A stretch of 64,000 bases of DNA from Datnioides undecimradiatus (GCA_008933995.1 WARS01000031.1:4751979-4815978), one strand, 5' to 3'; shown: positions 50,621 to 63,087, counted from the first letter of the stretch. The notes: generated by a model not told the origin, from the sequence alone. Translations and numbers: made by a program.

Positions 50621-51692
50621 TCAAACTCAAACTCTATTTTAATTAACCAATACAATTTAAGGTGCAAAACTTCTCCTCATTGAGTTATTTAAGGTCAGAA
50701 AGGTGTTTTGTGTTCACTACAGAAATTTGACTGGGTTTTTTTAATGAATGTATCAGACATCAAGACCAAACACAAGCAGTCAGTGCTCTGAATAGAAGGT
50801 CTGAGGTTCAACTGCCTGAAGATCAGGAAGGAAAAAAATGATCTGACATGGGAATAAAAAATCAGGAATACAGAACATTTCTGAACTTTTAATCATAATT
50901 AAGAAGTTCTTTCTAGCTCTCATAGCTCTTAAAATGAAAATCAGCTCAGCAGCTCAAACTGTTTATGCTTAGAAAAAAATTCTGCTCCTGATTATTTGAC
51001 ATAGACATAGTAAAGTATTAGAAGAGCAATATAATAAACTAGTTTCGGTTTGTACTTCTTCTTAAACAACAACCTGACATGATTTTTCAATGCTATGCTA
51101 ATAATTTTAAATACACGAAACCCTGTAGTGTTTACATTTTTATTTCACTTAGTAGTGAGGCTGACTGTTAAGAAATTACAATTAGCATCTTATTTGTATA
51201 ATGGGCTAAGACACGTTTGTATTCCTTTTTCTATTTTGTGTAATGTTGCACTTTTGTTAACAGACTCGGAGAGCTCTGAAATCGCCACAGCAAGTTATTT
51301 TTTCAGTTTACATGTTTTTCTTTGTTAGTTAATAATTAAACAAGGGTAAAACAAGATGTTCACAGAAAGCAGACAGTGCCCAAAATGTAGCTCATAGTTC
51401 ATTCAAGAGTAATTCAGATTTTGTTTTCTTTGTCAGACCCAGAATGACTTTAAAATAGGCTCCTGTCTACATCCTTGAATGACCCTGAGAAAGGTTTTCC
51501 TTCCATGAACTTATTTGATGTCGACTACTGAAACTCCTCTGGCCAAAGCAGCTGCTGCAGGGCTCTAAGCAAACTCTAAAATAACATATTATTTTTAGGG
51601 TTAAATTTCTGATTTAACAAACGTTTTGCATTACGTCCTGCTGTATTTTGTCATTTTCAGAGCTTTGCGTATGCAGCTTTCACATCAATCCA
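50621..51692. other. Intergenic, no gene seen
   Basis: AT-rich noncoding DNA between two repeats; nothing recognised. Confidence 0.45.
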
Positions 51693-51840
51693 CAAGGCAA
51701 GGCAAGTTTAAATGTATAGCAGCTTTCAGCAACACAGCAATTCAAAGTGCTTTACACAGGATATAAAGCACATTAAGAAAAAGCACAGGCAGACATTTAG
51801 ACATTTAAATGGGATTTAGCAGCATAAAAATAAAGAGAGA
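51693..51840 (+). repeat. Teleost repeat of the 'aaggcaaggcaagttt' type
   Basis: Starts 'aaggcaaggcaagttta' and continues with 'tgtatagcagctttcagcaac', 'caattcaaagtgctttacac' and 'cattaagaaaaagca'. This is the ordered text of a highly abundant teleost repeat often found as LINE 3' ends or SINE tails. Diverged, noncoding. Confidence 0.7.
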
Positions 51841-52860
51841 ATAAAGAATAAACAGAGTACAACAGAAAGAACAGAATAAATCAAAAGTCTGTGTGAATGG
51901 CTTAGTCATGTCTGGCAAACCCAAAGTAGGTGTGGTTAAAAGAGCTCACTTCCATTCAGCAAAAGCTTTGGTTAGTTCGAGTCACTCTGTTGTGTGTAGT
52001 CAGTCTCTTATCATGTATGCTTTCTAATAGTGGTGCTTCACTGTCTGCATTATGTGGTTACCAATGTCTGCAATATGACATCATTCTTAGGACACTCATA
52101 ATTTGCTTCTTCATTAGTTATTTTACATTTGGCAGATTGAGATTTGTCCTCTGCTGTGATCACCTGTCCCAGAAAAGTCAGTTGATATTGAACCCATTAT
52201 TTATATATATTATTTGCTTAAACCAGCTTTGAGACCATAATTTGCCAAATGCTGCAATAATGTTCTTGTGTTGTGCCCCACAAGCTTCTTCTCAGTGAGC
52301 AGAACAGCAAATCATCAAAACAGTGTAGCTATAGCGTGCTGCTAATATATTTTCACAAAGATGTCTGCCCAAGCCATAATTATTTAAACCATCTTTTATC
52401 CACAAAGCACTAAAGCCTGAATTGATATAAGATGTTTATTCAATATCAGCCAGGTATTGAATTCACAAGGGCAAGTCATGATCGCGTTGAGCTACCTGAT
52501 GTGTGAGAAACCATAGATGACTTTATACTGTGACTTATCGCCAGGCACCATGTAAAGGCAAATTTCAAACTGCTTTCAAATGTTCAAACACTACTAGTGT
52601 ACTTCATCTATGCAACACTGAGATGTTTACTTTATTTTTGCAAAGACTGATTGCTCCATAACTGAGAAACCAATGTTCAAAGATGTTCAATTTCCACTGA
52701 CGGCAGTACATTGCAGGAAGAGAAAAATCAAAATACTTAAAATAACGTCAATCGGACTAAGTCTCGAGGAGTTAATTAAAATACAAGTACAGGCATTTTG
52801 TATATTTGAGGTTTTAAGACTTTCCAGACTGATATGGATAGAGTTAAGCATCTAGGAGTA
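51841..52860. other. Intergenic, no gene seen
   Basis: Noncoding. The 100-codon frame at 51930-52232 has hydrophobic stretches but no recognised domain and probably is chance. Confidence 0.4.
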
Positions 52861-52965
52861 GTTTGTCCAAATTCAGGACTTGTAACTTCCTGTTGCCAAT
52901 AGGTGGCGTTATGACTATGCATCAATACTGGACTGCGTATGTGTTAAGACTGGTGCACTTATCAC
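52861..52965 (+). repeat. Teleost repeat of the 'cttcctgttgccaataggtggcg' type
   Basis: 'cttcctgttgccaat', 'aggtggcgttatgactatg' and 'aatactgg' match a widespread teleost repeat ('acttcctgttgccatttaggtggcgctatgac'). Upstream text at 52660-52860 may be part of the same copy but is too diverged to claim. Confidence 0.55.
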
Positions 52966-53869
52966 GCAACAGTGCAGTGCAGTGTGTGAATAAATAGTCC
53001 AACCTTTAGTTTAATAAAATGCATCAGCATACAGCAAATCCTTGGTTTCTGATCCCACATTTATAACCAAGAGGGGTAATTTAAAGCCAAGTCACAAAGA
53101 CTGATGTGATCCACTCATGTTCTTAGTGAGGACTTCAGCAGTAGTGCTCTGAATCAGCTGCTGCTGTCTGCTGTCCACTTTACCTTCACTCAGAGACACC
53201 TGTAAAGAAAACACTACAGTAGTAACTCTGCCCACACTTTGCCTGCCACTCGATCTGGTTCCACACAATGTTGGCACTGTACAAGAAACAGGAAGGCTGG
53301 GTTTTTTTTAATGTTTTATCCCAGACGGATACTTCCACTGCTCATCTTTGTAGCCACATCTTTTAAATAATTAATTTTTTTGTGTTGCATATTTGATTAA
53401 ATAAATAAATAAACCCAGTACAAACTGTGCGTTTGTTTTTGATTTGTCTGAAGTGAAATAGTGTTGATATTTCAATTTAACGCAAAAGCTGGTGGTTAGG
53501 ACTTTGCATGTTCTTTATAGACACCGCTGTCGTTCTTCTCACCAAGTGGGTAAAATATTTTGTAGCCAGGTATTCTCAGGCTGGTCTGAGGTGTGTGTTG
53601 TATCTTGGTATGTAATTTACATACTCAGTTCCAATATGGCGGTTATTTCGTTCCAGTAGTATAAGTAGTTAATTCCCAGTGCAATGTGTTTTTATAAATT
53701 CATTTTCTTATTTAAGTCCCAGCAGCTCCTTTAAGTTATGTCATGTTGTATCTGGAAGCTGCTGACAGTTTAAAGCTCTCAGAGAATCAAGAGGAGTGTG
53801 ATTGGTTGTCTCCTCCTGGAGAACAACAACCTGTTCCCTTGAGTCATAGAGGATGTTGGCATTCTATCA
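52966..53869. other. Intergenic, no gene seen
   Basis: Noncoding, with a short AAAT iteration at about 53397-53412. Confidence 0.45.
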
Positions 53870-54010
53870 TACCTGCTGTGAGTTTTTGAGTTCGCCTGCC
53901 AAACCGCTTCTGTTATTTGACCTTTGTCTTAGTAAAGTGCCTTAACTTTAACTTCCAATCCTGCCTGTCTGTGTTTGTGTTCTAATCCCAGTTGAGTCTC
54001 ACCTGAGTCT
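53870..54010 (+). repeat. Retroelement-like 3' end fragment
   Basis: 'gagttcgcctgccaaac', 'gacctttgtcttagtaaagtgcc' and 'cctgcctgtctgtgtttgtgttc' resemble the same class of C/T-rich retroelement-like tail found at 36.9-37.1 kb. Weak, based on wording only. Confidence 0.35.
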
Positions 54011-55555
54011 TTGAAAATACTGTATGCATTACGTAGCTCAACTCCCTCTTGTGGCATACAGTGTAGTGTTATGCAGAAAGTGGAACAAGGCTACTGACCA
54101 CAATTTAAAAGCTCATTGCTCACTGTTATTTCATGAAGTGACAGGAGACAGTTGTGAGCCGCACATTATAACTCAGAAAATAATAGACACTTAACTTACA
54201 GACACAGCAGTGGCAGAATCTGTAAAGAAACTGCAGAAAAACAAAATTATCAGGTTTCAAAACTGTTTTTACTTCAAAATGCCCACATAAAAATGCAGAT
54301 GAATCTGTGCTTCTCTCTTTTTCTCCCTGTCTTTCCACCATGCTTTGTTATTGTCCCTTTTAGTATTCACAGCCTGATATTTTTCTTTTGCAGAAGCAAC
54401 AGAAGCTCCCCCAAGACACTCTGCGTCCAACATGTCTTTGACTGGCCTGCACACTATTTTATTAAAGCAACCTTTCTCTGTATTAAATATTCATTGGCTT
54501 GAAGAGGATGTGTCAGGACTTTATATGAGTAAATTCTGTGCAGAAGAAATTTAGATAAATTTTCCTTTTAAAGGAACGACACAAACCTTTATTACTGAGG
54601 TGTGCTCCACGAGCCATTTGAGGGAAAGCTCTGTTTACTTAAACTGGAAACACACTGAGAGCATCAACTATGTGCACTTTTAAAATTTATAAATGTTCAA
54701 ATGATCAAAAGCTCAAGGCTTCAAATGATGAATCACACGGTAGCTGCATCTGCTCTCAGCTTTGTTCAGTGTAGGAGTGTAAACAGAGGAGAGTGCCAAC
54801 AAACCATTGCCAAACAACTGCACTAAACTGAAATTTACAAATCAAACATTACATTGTTATTTTATGAATTGTCTAAATGTAAACATGTATACAGGCAATG
54901 TATCAGCTCCATTATTCATGTTAAACAAAGCAGAAGTGTTAAACCCTTTGCCAAGTCAAGTCTTTGTGGCTCTGCTTGGTTTTTCCTGCACATGGTGCTA
55001 CCAATATTGTAATGTTGATTTCTTTAAAAGACTGGGGAAGTTACAGAGCAGATCATGAGAGGATAGAAAATCAATCACACTAACCTGTTTTCTAACGTTA
55101 AACACACTGATCACAACTAATTACAGTCTGGAACCAGTATTTTTCCATGAATTTCATTTTGGCCTCCAAGCAATGCAACAATCTTTGTAAATAGATTTGC
55201 AAGAAAATCAATATGTGATGCAGAACACCAGCGAGAACAGTCTTAGGGGTGTTTATCTCAAACAATGCCTTACTAATCTGTCTCTGCTGTTATTTTGGGG
55301 TATTTTTGAGTTGTATCATGCAGCTATGATGATGACACAGGCTCAACAACAGCAGTACGGGAAAGGCTGGAGGTACATGTGTGCATTAACCACTTTATAA
55401 TATACCTGTGTATTGGCAGTCAGGTCTTAAAATGTTACTGAACAAAGTGTTTTAGTCCTCTTACAAACACAACATTTTAAAAATCTGCTAAAATGAGCCT
55501 GTTTTACACCACCTGTAATTCACTGTCAAACAATGTGCAAAATAGATGACAAAGA
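54011..55555. other. Intergenic, no gene seen
   Basis: AT-rich noncoding DNA. Frames at 54126-54502 on both strands and 54807-55058 lack domains. Confidence 0.45.
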
Positions 55556-55617
55556 GACTCAATTAGGACTTTGTGTACTTCTGCCCTAATGAATTAGGAC
55601 TTTGTCCTAATTGAGTC
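55556..55617. repeat. Perfect 14-bp inverted repeat with nested hairpin
   Basis: GACTCAATTAGGAC (55556-55569) is exactly reverse-complemented by GTCCTAATTGAGTC (55604-55617). Nested within, AATTAGGAC-TTT-GTCCTAATT (55592-55612) forms a nine-pair stem with a three-base loop, so the right arm can pair with either of two partners. It borders the end of a MITE-like repeat and is best read as part of a transposon terminus. Confidence 0.85.
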
Positions 55618-56074
55618 AGTTTGACATTTTGGAAAACACACTTATTTGCTTTCTTGCTGATGGCAGCAGAGACAAAACAGTGGTTTCACTCCACTGTCAG
55701 TCTCAGCAAGGAAGCAGAAATGTTAAATTATTACTATAATGATGGTTAACCACTGCCAGCCACACAAGTCTACATTTACCAAACTTCACTGAACAAAACT
55801 AAATGTGTGTTAACTACAACTGTATGAGGTGATGAAAACAACACTAGTCCTAATAATTAAGTGTGTTAGCCTGGTAGCACTAACTCAAAGTCATACATAC
55901 TTTTGCTATAGAGTGCCAGGACTGCTTGATCGTGTGTTTTTACTGTGACTCTTCATGGAAATACATGGAGATAAGTTTGTGTAACGTGCCTAATGTGGTT
56001 TATCCACCCTCAGTCTTCTTTATTAGTATTTCACAATCAGCTGCATCTCTGATAGTGTACTTCTGCCCTAATGA
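55573..56074 (+). repeat. Exact 20-bp direct repeats bracketing about 460 bp
   Basis: The 20-mer 'gtgtacttctgccctaatga' occurs at 55573-55592 and again, identically, at 56055-56074. The second copy lacks the surrounding inverted repeat. The pair could be remnants of two insertions of the same element or a duplicated segment. Confidence 0.85.
55618..55700 (+). repeat. MITE-like repeat end fragment
   Basis: 'gtttgacattttggaaaacac', 'cttatttgctttcttgctg' matches the outer end of the palindromic repeat also seen at 50262-50320 ('acattttgagaaataaa...ttcactttcttgctg'). Only one end is recognisable here. Confidence 0.6.
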
Positions 56075-56939
56075 TCTGCTATGTTACATAGAGGGCGCAT
56101 ATTAGAGTAAGAGACACACCGACTGAGTTAAACTGAGTAATTGTTTTGTAGTTACTCTGAACCACTGGTTCTGTCGTTTGCTGCCACAGGTAGTGAAGGC
56201 AGCTGATCCAGCAGAGCTGTGAGTAAAGTCTACAGCCTGAATCTCACACAGCAGGAATAGGTGAGCCAACTCTGGCATTTTGCTTGAACAGCAGTGGTCA
56301 GTCTGAATCACTGTACACTATTATGGTAACAGTTAGGTAGCACACATCCAAACAAACATATGAAAAGCCTTTGGTAGAGAAGTGGCAGCTGTCAGACCAC
56401 CTTTGTGTTCAGCGTATATTTAATCAAGAGTAAATTATTTGCTACATCAAAGAGCAGGCTGTTTATAATTGGGTGTAGTGCCAATAAGAAATTAAGCATA
56501 TTTACATATTACATCCATTTAAGTTATTTTACTTATTTATTAATTTAGTTATTATGACACTAGACTGAGAACTTGCACCCACATCTGCGTTAATGCAAGA
56601 AAATAGAGTTTGTAAAAGAGTGGGTTTTCACGCCCTCCAGGAAATGACAGAATGGGCTACTGCATGAATGTTATCACCTTTAACTCAATGAGAAGACATT
56701 TTAAATTGTTGGGTTTTTTTCTGGCAAACTTCACGGCCTTGGCAACACCAACAGTGTTATATCCTGCTGTCATAGTGTTTTCTTATTGCTGCTGCTGATG
56801 TGTATTCAATACAGTAGTTTCCTTTTAAGGCAGGAGAATAAACTTTGATGCATTTCTTTTCCACAAATGCATTGTGTCTGTAAGTATAACAAAGCAGACT
56901 ATTACTTGACAACAAATTGTGCCAACAGGGAACAAGAGG
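55701..56939. other. Intergenic, no gene seen
   Basis: Noncoding, AT-rich; a second copy of the 20-base word lies at 56055-56074. Frames at 56102-56311 and 56757-56942 are unsupported. Confidence 0.45.
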
Positions 56940-57420
56940 CAAAGGGTAAGACCAAAATGCAGACCACTGGAGCAGAGCTAGTGCGGTTCAATAGTTTATC
57001 AAGACAAAAATATTAATCACAGAAAGGTTCACAGGATATTGAGGAATGCAAAGGTCAAAACTAGAGTAGCAGTTCAAACAGGCAAATAAGACTAGAGGAC
57101 CAGGAAATGTCCAAGGAAACAACACATTACCGCAAAGTCGCTGAGAGACATGAGGACTGAGGCTGGGGCACTAAACACAAGGTACAAAGACAAACAGGCA
57201 AACTGAGAAAGAAGCAAAAGAGGACTAAATGCACCTGAGAGGAAACACTAACAAGAAACAGGTGTAACCAATTAGAGCAGGAAGTAAAATGCACTGAAAC
57301 AAAACAAGACAACAAGAGGTTAGTATTTTCTAATAAAACAGGAAACAATGAACAAACATAAAACAAAAAATACCACCCAGGGAACAGGGAAGACAGGGCA
57401 GCTTATGAAAAATCCAAAGA
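56940..57420 (-). repeat. Retroelement-like repeat, reverse-oriented
   Basis: The plus strand is a purine-rich run of 'acaaagacaaacaggcaaac', 'gaaacactaacaagaaacagg' and 'caaaacaagacaacaagagg'. Its reverse complement gives the C/T-rich text typical of the 36.5-37.1 kb repeat. It ends with 'gtctgcattttggtc', compared with 'gtctgcatttgggtc' at 37063. The minus-strand frame at 57127-57366 is low-complexity Leu/Ser/Cys sequence from this repeat. Confidence 0.55.
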
Positions 57421-58759
57421 GACTGGAACAATATACTTCAATATATTGAATCCAAAGACATGTAGCTCAAAGATGTGAGCAAGAGAACACAGTGAGATCA
57501 GCAATATTGTACATTATTAAACAAAGAATTTGGCGGTGATGGCTAAAATGCTCTCTGGCTCAATTAAATCATTCATATATTTATATCTGGTTCCTCAAAT
57601 TTAAATTCCATTTATTCTTAAACCATCTCACTGCCTTTATATTTCATTCATATCAAACCACATGGGACCAGAGTGTAAACCTTCAGCTGAGTACCTGGAA
57701 AAGCTGGAGAGGCCCAGCAGGAGATGTTTCTTTCCATTCAGCTAAAGTGGATGCCAGTATGGTACTGTACTGAAGTATTTTCTGCAGTCTGTTTTTGCAC
57801 TGTTTCTACCCCACACTATGCTACTATGCGTTGTTTTAATGTCATGTCAGAGTAGACACATACTTAACCCACATGACACATCCCATTGAAATCATTGCTC
57901 GTGCTGTGTTACCTGCCTCTTTTGAGAAACCAAACTATATATGAGCAAACTGTTAGTGGTAGTTCATTTTAAAAAATTGATTAGCCCTTTATATCAGCAT
58001 GTATACAGGTAACTGTATATGGCTTATTAGGTAAACACTGAGCAGTCTGGCAGTTTTTTCATCTTCACTAAAGAACATAAATTACTAAATACAATGACTG
58101 AAAATGCAAATCTTATGTAAATCTAGAACTCTTGTATAAGGTGCATAATCTCCATCATAATGTGCCAATTTGCATATACGTTACCACTGGTTGCCATTCT
58201 GCTAAAATCCCTTGGTAATTTTCAGAAAAATCTTTCTAATTGGTTGAAGAGGCTGGTGTTGCACTTTCAAATACCTCCTGATACCTCCTGTGTTTCCTTT
58301 GAGATGACTATCTCCATGGACACACATGTTTCCAGTTAATCAGTGTAAGGTTTATCGCCAAACCACCAGCAAATTGTTCTCTCCTGTGTCGCCAACTCCT
58401 GAACTGTTATCCACAAAATCAAATGAATGATCTCCATGCATGCATCTGCAATTCAATAAGCATGACACAATCTGATCCTGTCAAACACACTCATTTACCT
58501 TGGAGCATTTAAAATCCCACCTGCTTTGACATTCTTTACACAGGTTTGTTCAGTGTTTTTAGCTGCATCAGATCTCCTGCATATAGACAACACCTTACTT
58601 CACTAAGGCTATTTCCAACATGCCCTGAAAACCAGTAATTAAGCCATTAATTAAACAGAATAATTTAGACAACTTAATAATAATTCATTTTAGCCCTTTA
58701 TTATCAAACCTCCTCTTTTTAAGTCTGTAAAAATAGGATTAGAGGTTAAGCCGTTTAAC
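57421..58759. other. Intergenic, no gene seen
   Basis: AT-rich noncoding DNA, no recognised feature. Confidence 0.45.
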
Positions 58760-59165
58760 CTCTTTGCCCTTCACAATTTTATTTGATCTGCTGCATTTGA
58801 GACCATTGACCACAACATATTACTAGACAGACTGGAACACTGGGTTAGTGGATTAAGACAATTAAAAAATCTGTCTACCAGCACCACAAGAATAGATCAA
58901 GAATTAAAGGGCTCATTTTAAGCAGGATTAGGAGAAACTTCTGTTTGTTCTTCTGTAGGCTCAGCTATTGAAATGTTGCCTTTACAAATCTCTCTCGTAT
59001 GTATATACAGCCAATGGCCTCTAAAGAGTCGATCAGACAGCTGCAGCTGATACATAATGATGCTGATGCTCAGTAAGACCAGGACAGTGGGTTACATCAC
59101 TCCAGGTCTCAGATCCTCACACTGGCTTTCTGTTGTCTCATGGAACTGCACTGAATAGTTATTCA
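58760..59165 (+). pseudogene. L2-like LINE reverse-transcriptase fossil, internally deleted
   Basis: At 58786-58858 the plus strand reads SAAFETIDHNILLDRLEHWV, corresponding to the reverse-transcriptase 'AFDTIDH.ILL.RL' motif. After about 190 bases of unreadable text, 59056-59148 reads LSKTRTVGYITPGLRSSHWL in another frame. This matches the C-terminal 'LL.KTR..DHITPVL.SLHWLPV' motif of L2-clade LINEs. The catalytic YADD region is missing between them, so the element is deleted, frameshifted and dead. The order and wording make the L2 assignment fairly secure. Confidence 0.85.
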
Positions 59166-62100
59166 GTGCTATACAACCCAACAGTGGCATATTATCATAT
59201 TTGTGACTCTAAACTTAGAGTCATAAACCATTTCTTATGTGTTTGCTCTTTATGAAAACATTAAACGTTTTCAGAGCTGGTGTGAATCAAATTCCCTTTA
59301 CTGACTGGAATTAAATTCAGTGGCTACAGATGACATGGCTCTCCTGGACCAGGATATGGGGAAAATCTGAGGGCTTAACTTAGATTGTTTAGATTGTTAT
59401 TCTGTGTTAGTGCTCTTGGTTTTATTGTTATTTGGTCAGACTAGAGCTTCCTTTATTATTTTCTCACCCTTTTTCATGATGTTCTGCTGCATCACTTTTT
59501 AATTGCTTATTGAAATTCTGAGTATAAACTCAGTGTCGGTGTAGACACATTAAATCTAGAAGTTCTTCCAAAAAAAAGTATTTGAATAAAAAAGACTCTT
59601 TTTAAAGGGGAATTAAAGTGGATTTTCAACTCCTTAACTCAACTATATGATCACAGTGACCTCTTGTGGATGAAACCTAAACTTATGTTGCGCAGTTGTG
59701 GTAAAAGTGACAAACTAATATATTTTTAGAAAGATACAGACCACAAATTGTCCAAAGACTGTTTGACATCTCAGCATGGTTGAGGAAAATTCATACTATG
59801 GGGTTAAACTGCATGTACATAGCACCAACACAAACAATTACCAGTGTGCTGCCATTGTTAACAATGCTACTCCCCTAAAGCTGTGTCATTTACAATTGCT
59901 GAAGAAATCAAGTCTTTCTTTCACGTGTGCAAGTGTACCCGTGACTCTCCAGCAGAGCATAAGCAGAACAGCGCAAGCACATGGTTAACTTCCCCTGGAC
60001 AAATGAATATGTTACAATAACAGAGCAGAAACTGTCCCTGTGACTGTTACTCCACCTATCTTCTGCACAGATTTGTCTTTGTGTCAATATAGTTTCTACA
60101 TGAAGGTTTTTTTGTTTTGCTTCTTCCTTCACAGACTGCCATATGCTTGCCACTTATATTAATTTAGTGTGCAAACAGCATGCACTGCTTAAAGCTCACT
60201 AACTCATGCTGTTCTGTTGATAAAAGCGACAGCAGAAGAAGAAATTTATTTTGAATTCTAGCTGAAATCCAAACTTTCCAAACATATCAACGTCAGGCTG
60301 AATTAAAAGTAAATTTGAATTAAGTTTTGCACAAGGACAAGTTGGTACAGATATAACAGAGAGTGGACTGCTGGCCCTGGCCCGCAATGCTCTTTCTTTG
60401 TAGTCTGTGGAGTCAATGCTCAATGAGCACAACAGTGAAGAGATACTAACTACTAACTTGACACCTCTGCCACCTGTGCCGGGTAGTCAGTTAGACACTG
60501 CAAAAGTATGTGATAGATTGATGTGAGTGGGGGTATCCACATAAAATGACAAGTGACAAGACTGGCATACAGTATCCCTGCAAACCTGTTTCATGGAGGA
60601 ATAAAAACATTTGGATTGGCAAAGAAACCGTTGAGTAGCTCCAAGAAGACTTGGATGCGCACGTATCTGAAGGATTTATTGCCGTGCTAGATTCTCCCTC
60701 CTCCATAAGCAATAAATTGCTTCTCAAATGTTATGATTTAGATATGTATTCTATGTGTTTGTTTGGTCTCACAAGCAAAGGTGGGATGATGTCAACAATC
60801 TAAATGTATCCTGTTTCGTTACCTGATATCTTCAAGTGAGGTGACCTCATTTCATGAAAAAAGTAACTCCATTTATAGATTTCTGGGAAAACATTATATA
60901 GCCCTGATGTCCTTCCATACCTTTAAACATACAATACAGAGGCCAGATAAATGAATCAGTTACTTTCTGGATAAACAAGAAACATATGCATATATTCAAA
61001 AAAAAAAGAAAAAAACCACATCTAACGCATTGGATTAAAATGAATTAAACTGCTAATAATGCTAACTGCTGACAAAAGGTTAGACACAGCACTAAATAAA
61101 CAGGAATTATGGTGAATGCAACCGTCTGAAAATCAATGAAAGTGCTTGCAAAGCCTAATATGTATAGAGGCAGCCTATTTACAGCCAATACACTTATATA
61201 TAGTTCAAAGAGATGAGTCATTTTTATGTGCATTACTTTCTTTGTGACATGGGGGTGACCCAAGTTAATGATTTGCGTGCAATTCTTCCCATCAATCCCT
61301 GTCAAGTCCTCTTGCACACCAGCTGCATACCATTGCTGAGATGGCTCACATTGTGAACGCATGAGGTAATGAGAGCAACTCGGCTGAGTGTACTACACAT
61401 GTGCAAAAAATCTAGTTGAAACCACAGGTGGAGCTGAGTGCTGTTTTTGTGCACGATGGAGAGGGCTGATGAAGAGACAGGTCAGCATCAACTATATGGC
61501 CCTACAAGTACTCTACCCTTTTGTTTCTGTCAGAGGAGAACCAGCCTGGGACAGGGGAACTGGCCTGCCGTAACAACCTTACACCCTAATATGGATTTCT
61601 CTGGAGGATCAGTGAGGTTTCTAATAAAGGCAGCAAATGTTGTTAATTTTAATTATTTAGACAGTAACTCTCTTATTAGATTTATTATATTGACATATAG
61701 GATAGTGATGTATTATCATGATGGGGTAATATAGAATCGTTTTAAGCTCTATTACCATCATAAAAGTGGTAATAACATTTGATTTATTGAATTATGGACT
61801 GCAACATAAGCTGCTACGTGATTAAGGATCAAATCTTTAAGTCAAATGTAAAACTAAAACGCACCAATACATAAAAATTGAAACAGTACAAGTTGAAAAT
61901 AATAGATAATTGCTAGAGGACACCATAAATACAAAGCATATTGTGCAGGGAACCTTAATGACAGAAAGATATAGGTCCTTTGTGGCACCTATTCCTTCAG
62001 TCATGGCATAGCCATTCCTTTGCCACATTTAGAAAATGTCTCTCATGGTTACCTAATGCACCTTGTGACAGTGTGACAAGGTGATCCACAACCCATACAT

Positions 62101-62440
62101 CACACAACTGCTATGCTACACATTTAAAAAGAATAGGCTAACTGTATGCTTGTCAAAGCATGGTTTTTTTTTTCAAATGTCTTGTTAACCCATACTTATC
62201 ATGTTTGATGCCACATATGGTGCTGCTCACACTTCATGTTAATTAACAGTCAAACAGGTGTGGATATTACAGATGATTTCCTTTTTTTTATAAAAAAAAG
62301 AGTATAGAATATATGTAGATATTTAAATTTGGCTCTATTTCCATCTTCTAATTGTCCCAAATATGGTCAAATAGACACTAAAATGTGAATAATAGGTCAA
62401 TAATATGTTTTTATTTATGTTTTTCTGATGCAAGATATAT
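59166..62440. other. Intergenic upstream of pth, no gene seen
   Basis: Noncoding. It includes a 105-codon minus-strand frame at 61045-61362 whose first 40 codons are not low-complexity but match nothing I recognise. Frames at 59776-60727 also lack domains. Some of this may be unrecognised repeat. Confidence 0.4.
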
Positions 62441-63087
62441 AATCAACAGGTTCTACAGAGAGATTTTGTCACTGATAGATGATTTGGAAAGTGCAGGAGA
62501 CCTATGCATGGTGATCTGTAGAAATTCAAAGAGCAGGTGCAGTCTCCTGACTGTATGAACGTCCTGCACTGAACAGTCATGTTCTTCTTCTCAGGTTGAG
62601 AATAACTATTAATCAGCACTGGGCAGGTCTCTTTGCTTCACTCCCTCCAGGCTCGCCCACTTGAACCTCTTCATGACCTTTAGATGCTTGCATGAGGTGA
62701 ACCATAAAATAAATTGCATTGCTAATAAATTAAGCTTGACAGTCAGCGCCATTTCAAAGAGTATATGTTTTCACTGCTGTCCCTCTGCATGAGACATATC
62801 CAATTAGAGGTATCTTAACCAATACTTGTCTCACAGTGTGTTTCATTCAATACACATACCCCTTAATGACAAAAGTCTCACTGTTTAGCATGAAGAGTGA
62901 AAACGGAGCAAGTTCAAAAACAACGTGAAGAACAGGGCACTTTGCGGAGGTGTTGAAAGATGAGTTAGTAGTGACTGGTGGTGGAGGTGGTGTCATGCAG
63001 ACGCCTGTCCCCATCGATGCATTGGAAAAGTGACATCAACATCAACAGTGAAAATGGCTCATTGATGACCAGGGGAGGGCTATGCTG
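62441..63087 (+). promoter_or_regulatory. pth: pth upstream flank
   Basis: The 650 bases before the pth TATA box. They include 'gacatcaacatcaacagtgaaa' and a GGT-rich stretch (62970-62990) near the core promoter. Specific response elements (for example a vitamin D element or a Gcm2 site) are expected from biology, but I could not identify one with confidence. Confidence 0.3.

Noticed and set aside
51930-52232. Hydrophobic 100-codon frame resembling a membrane protein
   Set aside because: Hydrophobicity follows from T-rich DNA; no conserved motif, and no exon-like boundaries.
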